A stretch of 64,000 nt of DNA from Sinotaia quadrata (taxonomy: Eukaryota > Mollusca > Gastropoda > Architaenioglossa > Viviparidae), in assembly GCA_028829895.1 (NCBI GenBank), contig CM054182.1, positions 86,725,546 through 86,789,545 of the forward strand. Direction: 5' to 3'. The notes beneath the pieces were generated by a model that made no database searches, was not told where the DNA came from, and saw only the letters and a program-made list of their open reading frames with translations. Below, piece by piece: positions 41,001 through 53,000 of this stretch. The position numbers and the translations under genes are program-made. Position 1 is the stretch's first letter. The number at the start of each line of letters is the position of its first letter.

Positions 41001-44000
41001 TTGTTTAGGTATTTGATATTATCTCCAAGTGGAAAATCCCAAAGTGTGAGGTGAAATGGGGTCAGTTCTGCTGTAGTTAATCACTTCTAAGCAGAATATG
41101 AATTGTGCACGATGAATTACTTATCTGTCATTATTCCAAACCCTTGTGTCATTTAAATGGTTTCTGTAACTACTTGGCATTATGTAAACCTAAATAACAA
41201 ACTTTTTAAAAAATCCCCCCACAACTATTTAATACAAATTAATCTTAATATATTAATATATTAATATTGTTTTCATCAACAGAATAAACCACGTGCTAAA
41301 TCACTTATAGAAACATCCCGTCATCTGGCAACACTTCAGCTACTTGAGAATAAATTAGGAGGCAGCCGTGGGCAGCCTACTGAAAGTATTGGCCTGCAGA
41401 CTTCAGGCACCCTGAAACGAATGGCCACTGCTACTGCTTCAACTCAAGATTCAATTTATGCCCAGACTATTGAACAAGGTATAAATTCTATGCACAAATT
41501 TATTGAACAAGGTAACAACTCTACTTTCGCATAGATTAATATACAAGGTAAAAAAATCTACTTTTGCATAGATTATTATGCAAGGTAAAAATTCTAGTTT
41601 TGTATAGTTTATTGCTCAAGATTAAAATTCTAGTTATGCATAGATTTTAAAAAATGATACTATTTCTAATCAACCATATTAAAGTGCAGATTGCATAATA
41701 AATAAAACAAGAATTAGTTTCAGAAAAGAAAATATAGCACGGAATTAAAATTAAACCCCTAACAATTAACCTATGTATTCCAGATTCACCCCCACCTTTA
41801 CCTTCAAGACCTCCACCAAATTTAAAGGTTATCAAGCAAGAGACTGTGGAGACACAAGAGACATTTGAAACATTTATTAAGAAAGACGAGCCTTCGCCAA
41901 AGGAAGTGTTTACTACAACAGTTGTACCAGACATCGACCCCAAAACCCAGATTGACTATGCAAGTTTTGAGCGAGTAGTCACAGAACTCTACCCCCCAAA
42001 CAAAAAGTTTTTTCTCATGTACAGCAGTGTGCCATGGACATTGCATGTCAGGAAAGAAGTGAGACTTTTAATTATTATTCTTTGTTTTCCTTCCCCTTCC
42101 CCCAGGTGTGACATTACTAAAATTTTGTTTCTTGTTTTACCTCTTTCCTTCAGTTGACACTTGGTGCTTGATAAACTTAGAAAATATGCATGTACTTTGT
42201 TTACTTTGCCTTTACCTATAGTGTGATTTTGGTTACATCCACCTTTCATCTGTTTCATGTATTTTGTCATTGCTTGATAAGTTAAAAAATATGTTCAAGA
42301 AGATTGATATATGTTCCACCTAGTATTTGTTTGACATAGGAAGTGGTATGCCTGCCTAGTATTTGTTTGACATAGGAAGTGGTATGCCTGCCTAGTATTT
42401 GTTTGATATAGGAAGTGGAATGCCCACCTAGTATTTGTTTGATATAGGAAGTGGTATGCCTGCCTAGTATTTGTTTGATAAAGTGGAATGCCCACCTAGT
42501 ATTTGATATAGGGAGTGGTATGCCCACCTATTATTTGTTTGATATAGGAAGTGGTTTGCCCACATACATGAGAACCAATCCAGATGGTCAGCACTGTATC
42601 ACATAGATTCTAAAGAAAAAATCTTTATACATATTTGGTTGACTCCATGGAATGGTGCGGTGTGTGAAGTTAGTAGGAAACTTAGCAGGCCTGTCCAACA
42701 TAAAGACTTGAGTGTGAAGAAACACGGTTTAGAAAAACGAATCTGAGGCAAACAGTGAGTCAAATCTCTTAATCATAGGATTGTGCTATAATATGCTTGG
42801 AAAATAAGGGTTTTCTGACATTATATAGTTGACTGACACAATTGATTTGTTCTTCTAGATTTTACAAAATGGGTTTACTTGTCTCAGGCAGTCATGTCTG
42901 TAAAAGCTGTAAATGACATGGCAGTTTATCTCTGTTTGATGTGTCTTCATCTTGGCTGTCACTAGATACTGAGACCAAATCAGACCCAAATTGAAATGAA
43001 GGAAGGATATATGAGTGTCATGATAGTTAGACTGGATATATACATAAATGGCCATATTTCAAACCCGTAGTTTACTTGTATGAATTTCTGATGCTGTTGC
43101 TTAACAGGGATAAAAGCAGCAGCAGAGAATTTATGAGTGGAATATTGTACTGTTTAGCTATGAAATGAAAATTATTCTGATTACATTTTTTAAATATTAG
43201 AATGCTCTTAATTATGAAATTTTTAAATTTGTAATTTTTGTAGATGTCAGTTATTGATCAATGAAGCTTTTGTTATATCCATTATCATTTCATCCCAAAG
43301 GTGTTTTGGCCCTCAGAGCGTCTGGGGAATGCAATGATTCACCTGGTGTACTGCCAGGTAGCGCAAGATGTTTTCAGCAGTGCCTGCATCCGCATCAACA
43401 AGGATCAGCGTGTCAAGATGAGAAGCATGCTAGGTGAGTTTCTCTTCATGCACATATGTAGTCATGGAAAGTGAAAGGACAGAATGTGTTTGGATTTTTG
43501 TTTGGGTGTCGCATATGTATAAACAAAAAAGTGTATTGCAGTAGAATACGTAAAATGTTTGCTTTTGTGTGTGTGTGTGTGCTTGCGTGCGTGCATGCAT
43601 ATTAGACTGTCAGAGCAACAATTTACAGTTTGCACTACTGCAATTATACATTTATGTCTCACAGACTTGTTGGCTTTACTATATACACTATATCATATGA
43701 CAAATGACCAGTTTGTTTAATGACAGAATATGCTGGAATGGTCATGTCTGATACTATTTACAGTAGATCTAATGACACAAAGTACCAGAATGATCAAGTC
43801 TTGAAATATTTACAGTATATCTCTGTGGGTAAGAAACACTAGATCTGTTGACAATAAACTAATAGACTGATTGTACTTGATATGAACAATATAGACGGTA
43901 AGCTCCAGAATAATTGTTTTGATAATATATATATATATAGTAACTGTTCGGATTAATTAATTAGTTTGATTAGCTTGATTATAATAAAAAGTAATACCCA

Positions 44001-47000
44001 CCTCATCTCTCTCTCTCTCTCTCTGATAAAAAAATCTTGGAATAAAATAACCATATCAGATTATACATCTGATGACACACCATATTCACATATGCACTAT
44101 ACATCTTAGATAGCATATTACTACAACATTAAACATGTTTGATAGTATATTCCATACTAAACTGATTTTATAGCATTTTGAAGTAAATATGTCTGAAATT
44201 ATATTTACAATACATCTACATTAAAAATGTTGGATATTTGTGTGCTAATCTAGTATTTTATATGATACTACATACACTACAGCTAATGACACAACAGTAA
44301 TCATTTCTGGATGTATATGCACAACATGTCTAATGGCATAGCAATAAAAACATAAACAGAAATATAACTGATCATTTTGGACTATTTTGGGCCAACAGAG
44401 AGCTATGGTGTGAACAAGAACAACTTCTTAATGAAAGAAATTGAACCCCAAGTGAAAAAAGTTATTGTGGACACTGCTAAAGAATGGCCTACTTACTTCT
44501 GCCGTCTCTTCCCAATTGCTGTAAGCATTTAAAAAAATTCTTTTCTTCTTGCAAGTAAGAACATTTGTGGCTTATTTTGCTTTATTTTTACTGTTTACCA
44601 TTTTGGAAATTAGATTTATTTGCATTAGTTTGAAGATATACAACAAAATTGTGACATTTTGCTCTATGGCTCTTCAGTGCTCAAGATGGCTGTATGTGCA
44701 TATTGTTTAACCTTTAGAAAAGGTTGTATTGGTTGTGATGCTGTTAGTCACACACTAGATTGTGACTCTTGTGACAAAGGTGATATGATGCATGATGTGA
44801 AGTGTTGTGTGAAGTTCTTTATAAAGAAGTATGAAGTAGGTATTGGGCAAAAAGAAAATAATAAGATACCATGTGATGTGAGTGTTTTTATTGGGTACAA
44901 AGAAAATGATAAGGTCCCATGTGATGTGAGTGTTTTTATTGGGCAATAAAGAAAATGATAAGGTACCATGTGATGTGATTGTTTTCTTGAAAAAATATAT
45001 AGTAATCACTGACAAGGTGATAAATTAATTCTCTCTGTAGTAACTGTTTACAGGTGATAAAATCAATTTCTGTCATAGTCACATGAGAATTAATGCACCA
45101 TGCAGGCCAACTACAATGATAATTTTTGCAAGTTGGATAAAGCTGTTTGGCAGATGATTGTATAGGTTTCATTTAAAAATGTGTTATTCCCCAAAAATAT
45201 CCACCAAAATGTTTTAAAGGTTGTTAATCCAGAGATCATGTTAAAAAATGTGAAAATTAAATCCACACAAATCAAGGCCTGTATATAGTGATCTTCATGC
45301 CAGAAATGTCTGCCAAAATGAAATCCATGAAATACATCTTATATAAGTGTCAAGTTAAGATATTCTGTATTGATTGTAAATATATATTTTTAATGGTCTA
45401 ATTAAACTTGACAAGAACTAATTCAAATTTGCACTGCAAAAGTCATGGACTGACATGTAACTGATCACAATGTTTGTGCATGTATGTGATGCAGGGCAGT
45501 GGTCATTACACTGGAGTAAAATACTTGGGTGTCAGTCACACAGGGTTACGTCTTGTCACCCGTGAAAGGAACATTGTGGATGACTATCTCTCTGTGATGG
45601 AAGAAATTAGGTTTGTTGAAAATTTTCTTATTGTTTTATTACTCAACTGATGGAAGAAATTAGGTTTTCTGAATATCTTCATAATATTTTATTACTCAGC
45701 TGGTGTAAGAAATTAGGTTTGCTGAAAATCTTAATGTTTTATTACTCAGCTGATGGAAGAAATTAGATTTGTTTAACATCTTCCTAATGTTTTAATTCTT
45801 AGCTGATGTGGGAATTGCATATCAAAGTGCTTAATTAATATGTTCACAAGCCAACCCTGAACACACATCAGGGATAGATTTTCTGGCTGTTTTGAAGATA
45901 AAATTACACAATTAACTAAGTACTTATGATATAATACAACAGTAAAACTAGATACTTCAGGTGAAAGTGACAAATTCTTTTTTAGTTTAATAAGAGAAGT
46001 TTGATGTAAGTAAATTGGAATTTGTCACTCCAGATTTGAAGATATTAATAATTTGAGATTTGTCACTCAAGATTTGAGGATATTAATAAATTGGATGTTG
46101 GTCATTCAGTGTTTGAAGATATTAACAAATTGAATGTCACTTAAGGTTTGAAGATGTCATTGATGTTGTGCTGCCTACCGATACTACCATTCAGCTTAAT
46201 CTGCGCACCAAGTCAGTTATGTTCTACACACCTCGAGTAAGAATAATGATTGTGTATTTAATTCATGCTTGTGTTTGTGTATGCATGTTTGTTTAGTTTA
46301 ACTAAATATATTATAAAAATATCCAAATAATTTATTATAGCTTAGAAATGTATGTATAAATTATCATATGTGTTGCCATTTACAGTGACTGAAGATGCAA
46401 TTTTTTTACTATTCATCATTAAAGTCCAGCAACAAATACACTAATAATAAATTAATAAATTTTAATAATTTTTTGCATTGATTTTATTGTTAAGTTTATT
46501 ATTTTAAATATTTAGAGTATAGACATATAAATTACATTTTATCTTCAGTGAAAAATACATTTGTATATATAAATTGAAATTCTTTTGGTGGGTTTCCTCA
46601 AATCATACATATTACTAGAAAAACCCCAAATGGTACTAACTAAAAGAAACTGCTTACAAGCATTTTTGTAATGAACATAACCAGTATTTGTTTTTGTGCA
46701 TTGAAACAAATTTCAAACCTTTTATTCTATGATGGTGTGTTATGTTATTGTGTGTATTATTTATATAATGTTATTATTACTGTAATTGTCTTTGAAATTC
46801 TAAGTTTTGTATTAAATTTTCATTGTAAGGGCTATATTTTACCATTTTTATTGTATACTAAAGTATACTTATTATTATTAGTTCTTTAAGACAGTAAAAG
46901 TATTATATAGTGAAACCTTACTTTTCATGTTTGTTTTTTAATGTAAAATATCCTCTGGTGTATGTGTATTTGTTTGATATAAATGTAAATCACACCCTTT

Positions 47001-50000
47001 AGTACATGTGTACTAATCTGTTTCTAAACATAAAATATCTTCTAATTTGAGTGTACATTGTTTCAAATATACTCTAGTAATGTATGCTTGTTTGTTTTTA
47101 AATGTAAACTATCTTCTGTGTGTACTTGTTTGCTTACCATTAAATGTAAAAATATAAAAAAAAAAATGTCCCCTAGTACATGTGCACTTTTATGTTTTTA
47201 AATTCAAAAATGTCCTCTAGTACATGTGTACTTTAATGATTTTAAATTCAAAAATGTCCTCTAGTACATGTGCACTTTTATGTTTTAAAATTTTTAAATG
47301 TCTTCTAGTACATGTGTACTTTTATGTTTTTAAATTAAAAAATGTCCTTTAATATATGTGTACTTGCTTTTTTTCTTTTTTTTCTTAAATGTAAAATGTC
47401 TTCTAGTAAACGCATGTTTGTTTGTGCCAGGCCAGACAGCTGAAAGACATGATTGACAGATTCTGTCATGAGAGTGAAAAGGTAAATGTTTGGAAATTTC
47501 TATTCACTAACCTGACTTGTTTAAATTTTTAACTTTATTAAGCACAAAAATAAATGTGCATACGAATATTTCTGCATAGATTTTGTAACTATATAATGTG
47601 AGACCCATCAGTGTCAAATCTAGCAATCTATGTGTGTTGGATGAGGTAAGACCCATCAAATTGAAAGAAGAAATGCAAATTATTTAGTGATTTATGTGCT
47701 TTGTACAATACAAGACTCATCAATATGAAAGAATATAGGTAAATGATTTAGCAATTTCAGTTTGCATTATAATATGAGACATGTCAGTATTGAAGAATAA
47801 AAGTGAACCATTTAGTGATTTATCTGTTTAACACAAGATCCATTAATAATAAAGAAATAAAGGTAAATCATTTAATGATTTATGTGTGCACTAAAACTAG
47901 AGTTTTTAAACAAAACTGATATCCAAAGACAAAAGTTCTGCTTTGAAAATGATGCACTTTCAAGATTTTGTTATAAGCAATTTTTTTGTGGAAATTTTTC
48001 CTTTTAAATTGAAGTTCAGCTTTGAAAATGGCACACTTCCAAGATTTTATTACAAGCATTTTGCCAGCCTTGCCTTTAGAACTAAAATCTAATGATGCAC
48101 TCCTGAGATTTGTTAAAAGTATTTTGCATAAATTTTACCCTTTAGATCTGAAGTTTAGTTTTGAGAATGGTGCACATCTGAGATTTGTTAAAAGTATTTT
48201 GTTGAAATCTTATATTTTAGATCTGAAGTTCAGTGTTGAGAATGGTGCACACCTGAGATTTGTTAAAAGTATTTTGTTGAAATCTTATATTTTAGATCTG
48301 AAGTTCAGTGTTGAGAATGGTGCACACCTGAGATTTGTTAAAAGTATTTTGTTGAAATCTTATATTTTAGATCTGAAGTTCAGTGTTGAGAATGGTGCAT
48401 ACCTGAGATTTGTTAAAAGTATTTTGTTGAAATCTTATATTTTAGATCTGAAGTTCAGTGTTGAGAATGGTGCACATCTGAGATTTGTTAAAAGCAATTT
48501 GCTGAAATCTCAGCTTTATTGCAGAAATTATTTCACTGTAGGAAAGCTGACATATCAGAAATAGTTTTTGATTTTATAATTAAAACTAATATCCTTATCA
48601 CTCTTAAATTTGTTTTTCCTATGCAATTAATTATTTGCAGGGTAACAAATACGTTGTGGCAGTCAAAGACTATGTCACTCGAGAGTCTACCCTTCTCAGT
48701 TTCAAGAAAGGGGATATCATCAAGCTTATGGATCCTGAGATGAATTTAGAAAGAGGTAAGCTTCAGTTAAACATAAAAAGTGGAAAGACAAAAGAGATTT
48801 AAAAACCCACAATATTTACCACTTTAAGTGCTCTTGCAGTTAAATTGGAATTTATTACAAATTTATTACACTTTTTAAATTTTGAAAAATATAGCATACT
48901 ATTTTAACAGGTTTTTTTTTTTTAAGTGCATTACAATTTTTTGATTTTTACTTTTAAATCTGAGTTGACTGCAGATTTTTTCTTTCTTGCTGTAAAGTGT
49001 CCCTTTTATTGTCAATCATTCTAATCTATTTGCATCACTAGATATAAAATTTTCACTTACTTAATTCTTTTCTAGTATGCTCATCAAATGTGTGATGAGA
49101 AAAGAATTCTTAGTAAAATAGATAAGCGTTTGTATAGACCCTCCAGCACCCCCCACTTTATCTGACCCATCCCTTGCTTTTGTGCTTATAGAGATATTCC
49201 CATTAAGGATGTGCTACAGTGCCAGTTCTTTTATTGTTTATCCCCTGTTGGGAGCATTTTATCAGCGTATTTTGGGTTCTGACTTGTAGAATGGCTATAA
49301 TACCATGTGATATTCCTTTAGTGTGCTCCTTCGATAGTATTCAGACAATGCTTAATCTTTTTCTTTTTAAATCTTATTCCTAAGTATTCTGATACATTTG
49401 GTTTGTACCAATCATTGCAAGAATTGATTTATGTTTAGTATTTAACTCTTTCATTCTGTTAGAGAAAAATATTTCAGATCTGTTTTAAGCATGTGTATTT
49501 ATGAAATTATAGTTGCTATTTAAAAAGTAAGATCAGAATGGCTTTTTCTCGAAATACTCAAGGACATTGTTGAAATAATGCTTCTACTGGAAAACAACAA
49601 CAAATTTCACAGTTTTACCTTTATGAGTTTTGCTTGTTATATCTAGGTTATTTAATGTTTCTTCAATCGACAGCCACAATTTCATTTATCTGAGACAGTT
49701 ATATAAAGTGAATTATTATGTTTAATAAAACGTATGAGATGTTTAAAATGTTAAACAAATATTAGTTATATTATGTGATTCAGGATGGTTGTATGGCTCA
49801 CTTAATGGAATTGTGGGACTATTCCCAGAGGAATATGTAAGACCACTTGCAAGGCATGAAATCGAAACAACGTCAGTAAAGGTTGGTGAAGTAAATCCTG
49901 ATGATTTTAGAATTCATTAAAATTTTTGTGACTTAATAATTTGTTATATATTTTCAGATTATGGACACTTTGATGAATGAGTGCGATTTTTTTCTTATAC

Positions 50001-53000
50001 AGTTTCTATTTGACATTTTACAAAAAAAGAAAAAAAAAGAAAAGAAAATGAATCTTTTATCATTTTGTATTACATTTCTTTTCTTATTACAGCTTTTAGC
50101 AAATATAATTCATATTTCAGCAAACTGATTTTGTCATTTTGTCATTGTGTATAATTTCTTTCATACAGTGTTTCTTATCACAAGCTGCTAATAATGCTTT
50201 CTTTATGCAAGTATGAAATACCAAAATAATGTGTGCCGGCTTTATCTTTTATCCAGTTGCCAAATATATATTTTTGGGGCAAAGACCTAACAATAATTAA
50301 CTTCTTTAATAAAAGCCATTAATTGGAACTAAAGCATCATTGTATTTACTTAATCATTAATTTACATCAGCATAAATTTTAGTAGTTGAATCATGCTCTG
50401 CAAAAACTGTGCTTGTTTGCAATAACTGATAAATAAGGTAGTTCTGTGCCATGTTGATATACTATTATCAAACTACTCATTTAAATATTCTTTTTTTTTT
50501 GTTTTACTCCTTTCATTCTTTCTTTTGTTGCTGTCGTTTTTCTTTTTCATCTCTTGTTACTTCTCACTATTTCACCTCTTTTCTTTCTCATCTCTTTTAT
50601 CTCACTCTTTCTTTTCCTAATTCCCTCTGTTTCTTTCCTTGTCTGTCCCTCTGACTTTTTGTCAGTCACTTCCCTCCTTCATCCTTTGTCATCTCTTTTT
50701 CCCCATCTTCCTTTTTTCCTTTTCCCTTCTCTCTTTCTCCCTAAGTTTCTCACTACCCTCAATTCCTCAATTTCTTATTCCTCTTGCTACTCCCCTCAAC
50801 CTTTCTCATTATCGTCCCCCCCCCCTTCCTCTTAGCCCTAAAATCTCTCTCATTTCTTATCCACCTTCCTCCTATTAGTCCCTAAATTAACCCCCCCCAC
50901 ACACTCCTCTCAGTCCTCCATCTTCTCCTTTCTTGCTGTGACTCACCTCAGTTCTTACCTCGTACTCTCTCTCACTGGGTTTTAAATCTTTTACACTCTA
51001 TTTCCATCTCTCTCTCACTGGGTTTTAATCTTTTACACTCTTTCTATTTCCATCTCTCTCTCAACACACAAATATACACACACATGTAGTACCATATATA
51101 GCTATAGCTATACACAGAGCAGCATATATAGCTTGCTGTTGTAAAAGTGTTTGTGTTGCTTACAGCCCAAGCTCTACCAGCCTCAGCTGTCCCGGCCTCA
51201 AAGCAGGGTTAGTATCAGATGTTAAGAAGTATTGCTAAAATTAAGATACATTCCTTTGTGATTAGTACTTCAGGAATTATTTGAGAAGTTTTAAGTATTT
51301 ACTAATTTTGGGTAAATTCTTACTTGTGGTCAATGTTTGACAACTCCAGCTTTCTGTTAGAGAAATTAATTTTCATTATTTTTCTGTTACAGAAATTAAT
51401 TCTCATTTTTTCTGTTAGAGGAATTAATTCTCATTATATTTTTTTACAAGCCACAAAACTACTGGAGGCATAGTGTCAAGTTATATATCTTTAAAAAACA
51501 TTCAAATGGGAAAAGGCTTTTGCTGTATACAGTAACAAATCTCTTATCATATGGGACATGATTCATTCTGGATTTTTTTTCTGGGTATGTTGCTATAACT
51601 TGTTGCTGTCAAGTAAACTCAGTGACTAAACATATGTTCAGATTTTGTGGTATTATTATGAGACTATTGTATGTAAATGAGCTAATCTTGTTAGTTCTGA
51701 GTTTAGAAATAAATTTAAATTCAATCATTACATAATTTGTCATATTTTTATTTTATAACAAGAAGGAATTTTTGAAAAGTATTATTAAAATGTCTAGGAG
51801 GATTTTTTAATAAGGAGATTGATCTTTAAAACTTATCAGTCTCTGGAATCAGGGGTGTAGATGATTTATGTGAAAATGGATGAAATATTGCGGATGATTC
51901 ATTTACTTGTTAGTACTTCAAGAGTTAGTAGAAATAAGAGAATTTTTGTTTGGAAGTTCATACTTTGTGAAATGTGTTTATTTATACACTGTGTTCAGTC
52001 TTTCTTTTTGCTTTGCTCAGAAAATAACCATTTGCAATATCCACCAAATAATGTTTGTTTTTCCCCAGTCATTTAAACAATCTTTTCTAGTTCTAGCATT
52101 AATATACTTCATTCATTCTGGATACCACATCAGTCTTGTTACTGACCATACTTGTTCATAGATAAGGAGTACTTGAATTGTATTCCAAAATTGTAAAGGC
52201 TCTGTGGGAATGATCATTATCAGAAATAATTGAAATAGTTTGTCATATAGTGATAACCATTAAAAGTGTTACATTTAAAAAACAGGTATATATGTTTATA
52301 AACAATTTTCAATTTTTTGCAATGGCTTTGCACACATATGCAGCTACTTCATGTGGTTTGAGATTTTACTGACAATTAAGCTTTTATAAATGAATTTGCC
52401 TCTTATATACTAACCTATCTGCAGCCTTTATGATTATTCATTCTTGCCTGCTTTTGTGCTTTGTTAAGAGGTTATTGTGAAATAAACAACACATTCAGAA
52501 CATTGAAACAAAAATCCTGTTTTTGGAATGAAAACTACTTTCACAATATTGAACAAAACCCATTTTTACAACTTTGAACAAAGGAATTTGGTGTAAGACA
52601 AGCACCACTTTCACATCATCTCAATGTGGGGCAAAAAATAACTTTCACACCTTTAACTAAGCAAATATGCCAGTAAATTAATCACATGGAAAGAAGATGG
52701 CTGTTATTGAAGAAATTCATTGTCTAGATTTTTAACAAATATAAATGCCATATCATTTGTAGTTTGACCAGTTTTTCTTTCAGACAGAACCCTCACCTAG
52801 AGTAGTTTGATTATGTTGGTACCCCGTAAAGATGGATAATACAAATTACACAACAATCAAGTTCAGTCACTCCAGTGGCTCGTTTTGCCCCCAGAGGAAG
52901 TTCCTCACATATAAGACAGACAGATGGACAGACAGGCAGACAGATGGACATGATAACGGACACAATGACAGACACAATGACTATGAATAAATTTTACACG

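Noticed and set aside
44659..44949. Cys-rich 96-residue frame (CAYC, CIGCDAVSHTLDCDSC) as a zinc-finger exon
   Set aside because: Spacing fits no known finger, there are no splice borders, and the second half is a 48-bp repeat.
48022..48564. 180-residue open frame with 25-residue repeats as a separate gene
   Set aside because: Lies in an intron, is entirely a 75-bp tandem repeat, and lacks a donor or promoter.
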